64,000 nucleotides of DNA, taken from positions 62,001 to 126,000 of the forward strand of contig JAHAWY010000050.1 in NCBI GenBank assembly GCA_018385135.1, read 5' to 3'. The notes below the pieces were generated by a model. The model was given only the letters and a program-made list of their open reading frames with translations. It ran no database searches and was not told where the DNA came from. Shown one piece after another: positions 46,371 through 54,695 of this stretch; positions within the stretch are counted from its first letter, which is position 1; each line of letters starts with the position of its first letter. This stretch comes from Oscillospiraceae bacterium (GTDB lineage: Bacteria > Bacillota > Clostridia > Oscillospirales > Oscillospiraceae). The position numbers were made by a program, and so were the translations under genes.

Positions 46371-46399
46371 TTGCAACAATTACGGCTTTTGTGTATAAT
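46371..46399 (+). promoter_or_regulatory. Promoter of citrate synthase
   Basis: TTGCAA (46371-46376), 17-base spacer, TATAAT (46394-46399). It is divergent from the aconitase promoter, 100 bases away; the stretch between is very AT-rich and could hold an operator, but no clear repeat was seen. Confidence 0.8.
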
Positions 46400-46454
46400 A
46401 TGCGGTAAACTGTGAAAGTAAGTCGGCGGTAGTAGCTTATAAGGAGGTAAGAAC

Positions 46455-47816
46455 TTGGATATATCAAACGATGTTTTGAACGGATATGTAAGCGCATTAT
46501 GCGAGGATATACGCGGGGAATATGCGATAGATCCCGAACAGTATAAGGGTCATGCCATAAAAAAGGGTCTGCGTAACGAGGATGGGACCGGCGTTATGGC
46601 CGGCGTTACGCGCATCGGCAGCGTCCAGGGCTACTATCTGGAGGACGGCGAGAGGATACCTCGCCCCGGCAGCCTTTATTACCGCGGCATCGATGTTAAC
46701 GACCTTATCGAAGCGAATGTGAAAAACGGCACCTTCGGCTATGAGGAGGTCGCTTATCTTTTGCTGATGGGAAAGCTCCCCAACAGGCAGCAGTTTGAGC
46801 AATTTGACACCATTTTGTCCAATGCGCGCCACCTGCCGGCGGGCTTCACCGAGGATATGATCTTAAAAGCTCCCAGCCGCAATGTTATGAACAAGCTCTC
46901 ACGAAGCGTTCTTGCGCTTTATTCCTATGACGACAATCCTGACGACACCTCAATTGAAAACATTGTGCGCCAGTCCATTGAGCTGATTGGGCGTTTTCCT
47001 GTCATTGTCGCCAACGCCTATGCCGTCAAGCGCCACTATTTTGACGGCAAGTCGCTGTATCTGCACGTTCCGCGCGAAAACCTTTCCGTTTCCGAAAATT
47101 TCCTGCGTATGCTGCGCAAGGATAAAAGCTACACCGCTGAGGAAGCGCATCTGCTCGATTTGATGCTTATTCTTCACGCCGAACACGGCGGCGGCAACAA
47201 CTCGGCTTTCACCTGCCGTGTTTTATCCTCCACGGGAACGGATACATACAGCGCGATCTCCGGCGCGGTCAACTCCCTCAAAGGTCCGCTTCACGGCGGC
47301 GCTAATGCAAAGGTAATGGAGATGTTCCGCGATATCTGCGAAAATGTCCGCGACTATGAGGATGATGAGGAGGTCTCAGCCTACCTTATGAAGCTTCTTG
47401 ACGGCACGGCGGGCGACGGTTCAAGAAAAATCTACGGTCTTGGTCACGCAGTCTACACCGTTTCGGATCCCAGAGCGGTCATTTTGAAAAAATATGCCGC
47501 TTCAGTGGCTGAGAAAAAGGGCTATGGAGAGCCGTTTAAGCTTTTAGAGAGCGTTGAACGTCTCGGTGTCCCGCTTATTATGAAACAGAAAAACCTGAAG
47601 ATACCCATCTGCGCCAATGTGGATATGTACTCAGGCTTGGTTTACAAGATGCTCGGTATTCCTGAGGATTTGTTCACGCCGCTTTTCGCAATCGCCAGGA
47701 TTTCCGGATGGTGTGCGCACAGAATTGAGGAGGTTCTCACCTGCAACCGCATCATACGTCCCGCATACCGCGCCGCGTTCGCAAAGCAGGATTATGTTTC
47801 CATTGACGCACGCTGA
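46455..47816 (+). CDS. Citrate synthase
   Basis: 453 residues, starting with TTG 46455 after AAGGAGGT (46441-46448). Condenses acetyl-CoA and oxaloacetate. Seen: PGSLYYRGIDVNDLIE, LDLMLILHAEHGGGNNSAF (catalytic His and first His pair), LKGPLHGGANAKV with the second catalytic His, and GLGHAVYTVSDPRA with the oxaloacetate-binding His and Arg. Catalytic Asp lies in ANVDMYSGLVY. It is longer at the N-terminus than the 370-residue Bacillus form. Divergent from aconitase/icd; together they form the oxidative branch to 2-oxoglutarate. Confidence 0.96.
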   Translation: MDISNDVLNGYVSALCEDIRGEYAIDPEQYKGHAIKKGLRNEDGTGVMAGVTRIGSVQGYYLEDGERIPRPGSLYYRGIDVNDLIEANVKNGTFGYEEVAYLLLMGKLPNRQQFEQFDTILSNARHLPAGFTEDMILKAPSRNVMNKLSRSVLALYSYDDNPDDTSIENIVRQSIELIGRFPVIVANAYAVKRHYFDGKSLYLHVPRENLSVSENFLRMLRKDKSYTAEEAHLLDLMLILHAEHGGGNNSAFTCRVLSSTGTDTYSAISGAVNSLKGPLHGGANAKVMEMFRDICENVRDYEDDEEVSAYLMKLLDGTAGDGSRKIYGLGHAVYTVSDPRAVILKKYAASVAEKKGYGEPFKLLESVERLGVPLIMKQKNLKIPICANVDMYSGLVYKMLGIPEDLFTPLFAIARISGWCAHRIEEVLTCNRIIRPAYRAAFAKQDYVSIDAR

Positions 47817-47833
47817 TATAATACCTAACGCTT

Positions 47834-47880
47834 AGCCCCCTGCGAAGCTTGTGCTTTGCAGGGGGCTTTGCTGTATCTTA
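47834..47880 (+). terminator. Terminator of citrate synthase
   Basis: Arms AGCCCCCTGC (47834-47843) and GCAGGGGGCT (47858-47867) with a further AAGC/GCTT pairing inside, then TTGCTGTATCTT. It also lies 6 bases before the stop of the convergent symporter gene. Confidence 0.75.
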
Positions 47881-47885
47881 TAGGC

Positions 47886-49424
47886 TTATTCGCTCAAGGA
47901 TTGTTTTGCGGGAACAAGAACCTTTTCGTCGTAGCAGGCGAAAGCGTCATCAACAAGCTGCTTGTCAGGAGCTTTGCTAAGCAGCGATACTACGGGAACG
48001 ATGATAAAGCCGGCGAGCATTGCAAAAACGCCGCAGTTTATCGGGGAGCGCAGCATGACGGGGAAAAGGTCGCGGAAGAGCATATTCATCAGCATGATGC
48101 CCGAACCGAAGAAGAAGCAGACGAAGGCGGAAGCCTTTGTGGTACGCTTCCAGTAAAGTCCGAACAGGAACGGTGCGAGGAACGCGCCTGCCAGCGCGCC
48201 CCAGGAAACGCCCATGAGCTGCGCAATGAAGGTGACGTTGGATCTGTACTGGATAATGGCGATTATTACTGAGATGAGTATGAAAACAACGCTAAGCGCG
48301 CGTATGCAGATAAGCTGATGCTTATCCTTCATGTCCTTTACAAAAACATCCTTGATGAAGTCAAGCGTAAGTGTTGAGGACGAAGCCATGACCAGCGAGG
48401 AAAGGGTGGACATGGAGGCGGAAAGAACGAGAATGACGATTACGCCGATAAGTATCGGGGAGAGGTTTGAGAGCATTGCGGGAATGATGGAGTCAAAGCC
48501 GTTTTCCGCAACCAGCTCCGAAGTGGAAAAGAGGCGTCCAAAACCGCCTAGGAAGTAGCAGCCGCCCGCGACCACTACGGCGAAAAGTGTTGAGATAACA
48601 GTACCTTTTTTAATTGAGCCTTCACTCTTGATGGAGTAGAATTTTTGCACCATCTGCGGCAGACCCCATGTACCGAGAGAGGTGAGGAGTATAACAGCCA
48701 GAAGGTTCACAGGGTCAGGACCGAAGAAGGAGGCAAACACGCCGGGAGTGGTGGAGGCGGAATCATCCGTAACCCTTGCCAGAGCGTCCAGGGAACTGAT
48801 AAAGCCGCCGTTGCTTTTCAAAACAGCAAGCACCACGGCGACAATGCCGACCAGCATGATGATGCCCTGAATAAAGTCGTTTATGGCAGTTGCCATGTAG
48901 CCGCCGGCAATAACGTAAACACCCGTGAGCACAGCCATTATAATAATGCAAACGGTGTAGTCAATGTTGAACGCCATGCCGAAAAGGCGGGACAGACCGT
49001 TGTAAAGCGAGGCGGTGTATGGAATGAGAAAGACGAAAACGATTAGGGAAGCGACTATTCTCAATGCGCGGCTGTCATAGCGCGCACCGAAAAACTCCGG
49101 CATGGTAGCACTGTCAAAGTGCTGGGTCATCAGCCTTGTGCGGCGACCGAGGACTACCCATGCCAAAAGGCTGCCGATAACGGCGTTGCCAATGCCTATC
49201 CATGTTGAGGAAACACCGAATTTCCATCCAAACTGTCCGGCATAGCCAACGAATATAACAGCGGAAAAGTATGAGGTGCCGTATGCAAACGCAGTAAGCC
49301 ACGGACCGACCTGGCGACCGCCGAGAACAAAGCTGTTAACGTCAGTTGCGTGCTTGCGGCAGTAAAGCCCCACACCCACCATAACAGAGAAGAACGCGAG
49401 CAGAATAATGATTTTGATTGCCAT
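47886..49424 (-). CDS. Sodium:solute symporter (SSS family)
   Basis: 512 residues with about 13 membrane helices. SSS marks: GGRQVGPWLTAFAYGTSYFSAVIFVGYAG (helix 2 start, given here in two parts: GGRQVGPWLTAFAYG and TSYFSAVIFVGYAG) and ILVLSASMSTLSSLVMASSS, which carries the Na+-binding Ser/Ser pair of helix 8. Closest to the PutP/PanF branch. The substrate is unknown from protein sequence alone. The T-box leader upstream carries a UAC (Tyr) specifier, so import of tyrosine or a relative is a reasonable guess. The SD of ATG 49424 is weak. Confidence 0.9.
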   Translation of the reverse strand: MAIKIIILLAFFSVMVGVGLYCRKHATDVNSFVLGGRQVGPWLTAFAYGTSYFSAVIFVGYAGQFGWKFGVSSTWIGIGNAVIGSLLAWVVLGRRTRLMTQHFDSATMPEFFGARYDSRALRIVASLIVFVFLIPYTASLYNGLSRLFGMAFNIDYTVCIIIMAVLTGVYVIAGGYMATAINDFIQGIIMLVGIVAVVLAVLKSNGGFISSLDALARVTDDSASTTPGVFASFFGPDPVNLLAVILLTSLGTWGLPQMVQKFYSIKSEGSIKKGTVISTLFAVVVAGGCYFLGGFGRLFSTSELVAENGFDSIIPAMLSNLSPILIGVIVILVLSASMSTLSSLVMASSSTLTLDFIKDVFVKDMKDKHQLICIRALSVVFILISVIIAIIQYRSNVTFIAQLMGVSWGALAGAFLAPFLFGLYWKRTTKASAFVCFFFGSGIMLMNMLFRDLFPVMLRSPINCGVFAMLAGFIIVPVVSLLSKAPDKQLVDDAFACYDEKVLVPAKQSLSE

Positions 49425-49456
49425 ACAGATTCAGATCCTTTCCTTGACGGAGAACG

Positions 49457-49755
49457 AAAAAACCGCCCTCCGTAATAATGAATTACAGAGGGCGGGATTA
49501 ATTTTAAACCCGCGGTACCACCTCAGTTTACCGCTCCCTCACGAGAGCGGTCTCTACGGGTGCGGCGCAGAGCGCGACACTCTTGACGCTGTAACGGGCG
49601 CTCCCGTTGCGTCCTAGCGGCGGGGAATCCCCGCTTTCAGCGCACGGCTCTCGGGATGTATTCGTCCGAGGTGCGTCATACTGCCTTGCACCAAACGGCA
49701 GCTCTCTGAAAGACTCGGCTTCGGCTTACTTGTTCCCGGTCATTGCCTTTGACGG
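49457..49755 (-). promoter_or_regulatory. T-box riboswitch, specifier UAC (Tyr)
   Basis: Read on the minus strand. The T-box core GAGGTGGTACCGCGGG (complement of about 49508-49523) and Stem I landmarks (GGGAACAAGTAAGC, CAGAGAGCTGCC, GGTGCAAGG) are all present. In the specifier loop GAATACA, the codon UAC sits directly before the A and the closing stem UCCCG/CGGGA, as GGC does in B. subtilis glyQS. The UGGU bulge would pair with a tRNA ending ACCA, in line with A73 of tRNA-Tyr. A terminator (49463-49476 with 49482-49495, then a 6-base T-run) follows, competing with the antiterminator. Uncharged tRNA-Tyr should raise symporter expression. Confidence 0.92.
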
Positions 49756-49759
49756 TGTC

Positions 49760-49788
49760 ATTTTAGCGTTTTAAATGGCAAATGTCAA
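49760..49788 (-). promoter_or_regulatory. Promoter of the T-box/symporter transcript
   Basis: On the minus strand TTGACA (49783-49788), 17-base spacer, TAAAAT (49760-49765). Leader length to the symporter ATG about 330 bases. Confidence 0.85.
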
Positions 49789-49874
49789 CGGCAAATCTCT
49801 AACCTTGAAATATTTTGAGTATTTAAATAGATAAAGTCTCTTTCGCGCAGGAAAAAAAGTGCAGATTTAACAAA

Positions 49875-49911
49875 TCATAAAAAAGCGAAGATCAAATGAC
49901 CTCCGCTTTTT
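49875..49911 (-). terminator. Terminator of the pgsA-like/cls operon
   Basis: Arms 49880-49894 and 49897-49911 pair over 15 positions with two mismatches; on the minus strand the stem ends in CTTTTTTATG. It lies 10 bases after the cls stop. Confidence 0.75.
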
Positions 49912-49920
49912 AGCTTCCGC

Positions 49921-51333
49921 TTACATAATCGGTGCTGCGAGCAGGTAGACGTGCTCGGCAAATTTTTTCATGCTGCCACGCTTTTCAAATTCCTCAAGAG
50001 TGTATTCGTCACAGTGGCTCAAATCGTTTTCAAAGATAGAAAGGTATTCGGAAACAAAGTCGCTGCCGTAGAACATACCGCAGATCTCGTCGTCAAGAGC
50101 AAGACTGCGTATGTCCATATTAACAGAGCCGATGCAGCAGACCTGATCGTCTATCGTGATGGTTTTGGCGTGAATGTAGCCGTGATATTTAAAAACCTTA
50201 GCTCCGACCTTGAGCATTTGACCCGAATAATAGCGTGTAACTGGGTCAAGGAAAAAGGACGAGGGAATGCCGGGAATCATGATTTCTACCTTCACGCCCG
50301 TTGAAGCGGCTACCTTGAGAGCATCAAGCACAGAGTCGGTGGGAATAAAATACGGCGTTTGTATTCTGATGGATTTTTCCGCACTGCGGATAAGCGAAAG
50401 GTAGCACATCTGTATCGACTTGCTGTCCGTATCCACACCGCCGGTTACAAATTGACAGGGAGAGCCGCCTACTTTCTTTATCTCCTGCGCGGTTTTTATG
50501 AAATCCGGCAGCATTTCAAGCCCCTGCTTTTTGGAAATAACTCCTATCCAGTCTTTAAGGAAGTATTCCTGTAGCTCGCAGATGCAGTCGCCCTTTAGGC
50601 GCAGCTGAGTGTCGCGCCATGGGGTTTTGCGGCTGTCGCAGCTTGCGTATTTATTGCCGACGTTCATGCCGCCGATGTATGCGATTTTATTGTCTATAAC
50701 AACTATCTTGCGGTGGCTGCGGAATTGGTGAACAAGCGGTTTTAGACGCTTGACAATACCGCCTGCCTTTTTCAGCTTCCTATACATTCGCGGCGTTGAG
50801 CGCACGTTTGCGAGAAAGTCAAACATTACCCAGACCTTGACGCCCTGCCGGGCCTTTTTGGTCAAAAGGTCAACGAGCTGGTGACCTGTCTCGTCGTTGT
50901 GGATGGTGTAGAAAAGGATATGTATGCTGTCCGTTGCCTCATCAATATCCTTGAAAAGCTGATTATAGTGTGAGCTGCCGTCGGTAAAGAAGCTGTAATC
51001 GCTGCAAGCGGTGAGGTGGGAATCATTATAAGCGCTATTGAAGCTTATTACCTGAGAGCTGACGCGGGAAAAGCTTTCATTATTGTTGCCGGGGATGTTC
51101 GTGACGCTGTTGTAGGCGTGCTTGCGCCATTCGGTCGTAAAACGCTGCTTTCTGACAAGCTTGGTGAGCTTGATGCTCAGTGTGCTGCCGAAAAGCATAT
51201 ACAGCACTATGCCGACATAGCGTGTGGTGACGATTATCACCGTCCAGAACAGAGCCTCTCCGGGGTTTTTGTTCTCCAGAAAGATCACGCTTATGATAGC
51301 CAAAATCCAGATCAAGTTGAGAATAATATCCAT
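49921..51333 (-). CDS. cls: Cardiolipin synthase
   Basis: 470 residues, phospholipase D superfamily; joins two phosphatidylglycerols to cardiolipin at the membrane. N-terminal hydrophobic segments at about 3-20 and 31-50 (truncated relative to E. coli ClsA). HKD motif 1 in FRSHRKIVVIDNKIAYIGG and HKD motif 2 in YIHAKTITIDDQVCCIGS, both complete, each followed by the GGMN/GSVN pattern. The pgsA-like gene ends at the base before its ATG, and PG, the product of the PgsA pathway, is its substrate. Confidence 0.94.
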   Translation of the reverse strand: MDIILNLIWILAIISVIFLENKNPGEALFWTVIIVTTRYVGIVLYMLFGSTLSIKLTKLVRKQRFTTEWRKHAYNSVTNIPGNNNESFSRVSSQVISFNSAYNDSHLTACSDYSFFTDGSSHYNQLFKDIDEATDSIHILFYTIHNDETGHQLVDLLTKKARQGVKVWVMFDFLANVRSTPRMYRKLKKAGGIVKRLKPLVHQFRSHRKIVVIDNKIAYIGGMNVGNKYASCDSRKTPWRDTQLRLKGDCICELQEYFLKDWIGVISKKQGLEMLPDFIKTAQEIKKVGGSPCQFVTGGVDTDSKSIQMCYLSLIRSAEKSIRIQTPYFIPTDSVLDALKVAASTGVKVEIMIPGIPSSFFLDPVTRYYSGQMLKVGAKVFKYHGYIHAKTITIDDQVCCIGSVNMDIRSLALDDEICGMFYGSDFVSEYLSIFENDLSHCDEYTLEEFEKRGSMKKFAEHVYLLAAPIM

Positions 51334-51891
51334 TTACGGCTCCTTATACATTTTGACGAAGACCGGAATATAGAGGATAAGAGTAATCAGCATAACGGCA
51401 GCGCAAAGCCAGATAAGGTAATTTACATACACTGTGGACATTTCGGGAATGAGGAAAAGGGCGAACATGGTGAGAAAAAGCACGGCTGTGCAAACCTTGC
51501 CGAACCACATCGCGCCGTCAAGCTTTCTGCCGTTGTGACGAAGCATAACAAGTCCCATGATTGCCATGAAGCCCTCCTTGAGAACAAAGATGCCCAGCAG
51601 CAGCCACACGGCTTGATAGCGGGTTAGAAGGCAAATCATCATCGCACCGTGAGAAAGCTTATCCGCGAGCGGGTCAATGAGCTTTCCAAGCTCTGTTACC
51701 ATATTGAACTTGCGGGCGATCATACCGTCGAACAAATCCGAAAAGGTTGATACAAGCACAATAGCTGAGGCCGTGTAATAGTAGCTGAGCGTATCCGCCG
51801 AAATGTAGAAATACATAAAAACGGGGATAAGAAGAATTCGTACATATCCGATGATGTTTGGGATGGAAAAGATCTCTTTGCGAGTGTACAT
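51334..51891 (-). CDS. CDP-alcohol phosphatidyltransferase (PgsA-like)
   Basis: 185 residues with about five membrane helices. The CDP-alcohol signature D-x2-DG-x2-AR-x8-G-x3-D-x3-D is complete: SDLFDGMIARKF, then GKLIDPLADK. Length and IPNIIGYVRILLIP N-terminus match PgsA (glycerol-3-phosphate transferase to CDP-diacylglycerol). A second pgsA is common in Firmicutes, so this may be a paralogue. It is translated straight into cls. Confidence 0.88.
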   Translation of the reverse strand: MYTRKEIFSIPNIIGYVRILLIPVFMYFYISADTLSYYYTASAIVLVSTFSDLFDGMIARKFNMVTELGKLIDPLADKLSHGAMMICLLTRYQAVWLLLGIFVLKEGFMAIMGLVMLRHNGRKLDGAMWFGKVCTAVLFLTMFALFLIPEMSTVYVNYLIWLCAAVMLITLILYIPVFVKMYKEP

Positions 51892-51958
51892 ATAAATACT
51901 CCTTAATTATGCGGCGGTTAATGCTAAAGCGTCAGCTGCACGAAAGCTGCTTCGTTAC

Positions 51959-51987
51959 ATTATAGTACCTTTTTTTCGTCAAATCAA
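51959..51987 (-). promoter_or_regulatory. Promoter of the pgsA-like/cls operon
   Basis: On the minus strand TTGATT (51982-51987), 17-base spacer, TATAAT (51959-51964). The leader is about 65 bases and ends with AAGGAG before the ATG. Confidence 0.75.
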
Positions 51988-52184
51988 TACGCAGGGAAAC
52001 AAAACAAGCAGATTATCCTCAAAAGTACGGCAATCGACGCTGAACCTTCCCTCTAGTGTGACGCTTTTTTACATCATTTTTGAATATTTGAAGCTGAAAG
52101 GCAAAATTTTCTAATAAGCCGGGTATCCCGCGTTCTTCTCAATTTCTTTTAAAGGAGGCTTTGCCGCCGGCGGAGAAATAAAAA

Positions 52185-52213
52185 TTGAAAAGAATTGATG
52201 AAAATGATATAAT
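52185..52213 (+). promoter_or_regulatory. Promoter of the ssnA-like gene
   Basis: TTGAAA (52185-52190), 17-base spacer, TATAAT (52208-52213). Confidence 0.8.
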
Positions 52214-52262
52214 TTTGTAAAAAAAGTATTATGTCGTACCGCTCGGCACGGGAGGGTTGGAT

Positions 52263-53597
52263 ATGAGACTGCTTGGAAACGGCAGATTGATAACGAGAGA
52301 CAGCGGCGCTCCTTATTTTGAAAACGGCGGCGTTGTTATGGAGGGAGACAGCATAGTCGAGGTCGGCGAATACGCCGCCTTGCTTGAGAAGTACCCTCAA
52401 GCGGAGCTTATTGACGCCCGCGGCGGTGTTATCATGCCGGGACTGATAAACACGCACGACCACCTCCGCTCAATTTTTTCTCGAGGCGCAGATATAGCCG
52501 CGCCTCCTAAAAAGACCTTCCTGCAGCTTCTTGAGGAGGGCTCATGGGCGCTGGATAGAAAGATGAAGCGCGCGGATGTGTCCGCTGCGGCTGACTGTGC
52601 TTTTATCGAATGTGTGGAAAATGGCGTCACCACCGTTTTTGAACATCATGCAAGCTACGGAGAGGTGCCGGGCAGCCTTTTCGCAATTGAAGAAAGTGCC
52701 GCGCGTCACGGTGTTCGCGTATGCCTGTGCTATGATATTTCCGACCGCGAGGGCGAGCGTAAGATGAAGCAGGCGGTGAAGGAAAATGTTGAGTACATCG
52801 AGCATATGCGCCAAACGCAGGATGACCGCGCCCTTGGTGTGATGGGGCTTAACGCTCAATTTACGCTATCTGACGCAACGCTTGATTACTGCGCGTCAAA
52901 AGCCCCGCAGGGGGCGGGCTGGCATCTGCACGTTGCCGAGGCTGCGCTGGATGTGACAGACTGCCTAAACAAGCATGGTATACGCCCGCTTTTCCGTCTA
53001 TACGATTTCGGCATTATCGGCAATAAAACGATTTGCAGCCATTGCACTCATGTAAACGAGCGTGAGATGGACGTTTTGAAAAACAACGACGCTTTAGTAA
53101 TTCATAATCCCGAAAGCAGCATGAGCCGAGCCACGGGCTGCCCTCCGCTGTTGAAGCTGCTTGAGCGGGGGGTAGTCGTGGGACTCGGAAGCGACGGCTG
53201 CGGTGCGGATATGCTAAGAGCCTTTAAAACCGCAAGCCTGCTTCACAAGCATGAGCTGAGTGATGCCACCGCCGTGTGGAATGAGATCCCGACCCTGCTT
53301 TTTGAAAATAATGCGAAAATCGCATCAAGGTTTTTTAAGCGTCCGCTGGGAGTGTTAAAGCCCGGTGCGCACGCGGATTTGATCGTACTAGACTATACGC
53401 CCGTTACGCCTATGACGGCGGACAACTTTAACAGCCATATCCTTTTCGGCATGAACGGGGCAATGACGCGAACTACAATTATCGGCGGGGAGACCAGAAT
53501 GCTCGACCGCGAGCTTATAGGTGTTGATAAGCAGCAGGAATACGCCCATGCGGCGGAGCTTTCCGCGGAGCTGTGGAGACGTATGAAGAAAAAATAG
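52263..53597 (+). CDS. ssnA: SsnA-like amidohydrolase, TRZ/ATZ family
   Basis: 444 residues from ATG 52263 (GGGAGGG six bases before it). TIM-barrel metal-dependent hydrolase: metal-binding HxH in MPGLINTHDHL (about 61-72), the middle His in GWHLHVAE, a further His in ICSHCTHVNE and the Asp in VVGLGSDGCGADML. Most like putative aminohydrolase SsnA, which occurs beside selenium-dependent molybdenum hydroxylase genes in other anaerobes. No such genes are nearby here. The substrate is not known; deamination of a purine-like or guanidino compound is possible. Confidence 0.82.
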   Translation: MRLLGNGRLITRDSGAPYFENGGVVMEGDSIVEVGEYAALLEKYPQAELIDARGGVIMPGLINTHDHLRSIFSRGADIAAPPKKTFLQLLEEGSWALDRKMKRADVSAAADCAFIECVENGVTTVFEHHASYGEVPGSLFAIEESAARHGVRVCLCYDISDREGERKMKQAVKENVEYIEHMRQTQDDRALGVMGLNAQFTLSDATLDYCASKAPQGAGWHLHVAEAALDVTDCLNKHGIRPLFRLYDFGIIGNKTICSHCTHVNEREMDVLKNNDALVIHNPESSMSRATGCPPLLKLLERGVVVGLGSDGCGADMLRAFKTASLLHKHELSDATAVWNEIPTLLFENNAKIASRFFKRPLGVLKPGAHADLIVLDYTPVTPMTADNFNSHILFGMNGAMTRTTIIGGETRMLDRELIGVDKQQEYAHAAELSAELWRRMKKK

Positions 53598-53725
53598 GCA
53601 GTATTTGCAGGGCGGGGGCGTTGATAAGCGTTTCCGCCCTTATTGTTTTGCGCTTTAGGACGCATAAGCATTTTCGTGCAGGCTCGTTCATAGTATCGTT
53701 ATATAACAGGATGGGAGATGATACT

Positions 53726-54514
53726 TTGAACAAGCTGAAAACATGGTTCGGGCGGCTTTCTCTGACAGAGAGAAGGTCAATTGCATCCTTGGGTGCGCTG
53801 GCGCTGATAATCGCCGTTGCGCTGCTGATAAACAATCCCGTAATTGTCGGAGTTTCCGCAGTAAAGCGCGAGCTGCCGATATACTGCGTTGAACGCGACA
53901 ACAAATGCGCAAGCCTTTCCTTTGACGCGGCGTGGGGAAATGAGGATACACAGGAGCTCATAGATATACTGGCACGCTATAATGTAAAAGCAACTTTCTT
54001 TGTTGTGGGACAATGGGTAGACAAATTCCCGGAATCGGTGAAAGCGCTGCATGACGCAGGACATGAGGTCATGAACCATTCAAATGACCATGCACATTTT
54101 TCAAGGCTGTCCTCCGAGCAGATTATCAGTGATATCAATGCCTGCAACGACAAAATAGAGAGCGTTACCGGCGTTCGTCCAACACTTTTCCGCTGCCCCT
54201 ATGGTGAGTATGACGACAACGTGATAAAATCAGTTAACTCAATGGGAATGACCGCCGTGCAATGGGATGTTGACAGCTTGGATTGGAAAGACTTGCCTGC
54301 ATCGGAAATCTCGCAGAGGGTGACGAGCCGCGCACAGGCCGGGAGCATAATACTCTTTCACAATGCCGCAAAAAACACTCCTGCCGCGTTGCCTGAGATT
54401 ATTGAAACGCTTATCGCCGACGGCTTTGAGCTTGTGCCGATATCGGAGATCCTGCTGACGGGAGACTATGAAATTGATAACACGGGCAGGCAGTGCAGGC
54501 TTAAAGATACATAA
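53726..54514 (+). CDS. Polysaccharide deacetylase, PdaB-like
   Basis: 262 residues. Start chosen at TTG 53726, since GGGAG lies 8 bases before it; ATG 53711, in frame, lacks an SD. N-terminal membrane anchor (about 22-40). NodB domain motifs: MT1 SFDAAWGNEDT (as in PdaB, where the second metal Asp is not DD but D..), MT2 HSNDH, MT3 FRCPYGEYDD, MT4 WDVDSLDWKD and the terminal LFHNAAKNT. PdaB of Bacillus acts late in sporulation on cortex muramic acid formation. A CATAGTAT sequence just upstream resembles a sigma-E -10 element, without a clear -35. Confidence 0.82.
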   Translation: MNKLKTWFGRLSLTERRSIASLGALALIIAVALLINNPVIVGVSAVKRELPIYCVERDNKCASLSFDAAWGNEDTQELIDILARYNVKATFFVVGQWVDKFPESVKALHDAGHEVMNHSNDHAHFSRLSSEQIISDINACNDKIESVTGVRPTLFRCPYGEYDDNVIKSVNSMGMTAVQWDVDSLDWKDLPASEISQRVTSRAQAGSIILFHNAAKNTPAALPEIIETLIADGFELVPISEILLTGDYEIDNTGRQCRLKDT

Positions 54515-54575
54515 GCTGCATTAATCAGTATATGAGTATATGGGAAAAGCGAGCGCTTCGGAAGAATGCACGCTT

Positions 54576-54622
54576 ATAGCTTAAAGAGCGTCAGACACTT
54601 TGTCTGCCGCTCTTTAAGCTAT
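54576..54622. terminator. Long bidirectional terminator-like hairpin
   Basis: Arms 54576-54597 and 54601-54622 pair over 22 positions with one mismatch and a 3-base loop. It lies between the convergent PdaB-like and apbE genes, 60 bases past each stop. Confidence 0.7.
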
Positions 54623-54695
54623 GTATTCCGTTAAGAATAGTGTAAAGCCGAGAAATATACGTTAAGCTTTTATAAAAGTGAAATTTTTAAGCCTC

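Larger units (their letters stand above)
51892..52262. other. Gene-free stretch between divergent pgsA-like and ssnA-like genes
   Basis: About 370 bases holding the pgsA/cls promoter (51959-51987) and the ssnA-like promoter (52185-52213). Bases 51990-52180 show no gene, RNA or strong hairpin that I can name. Confidence 0.5.
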
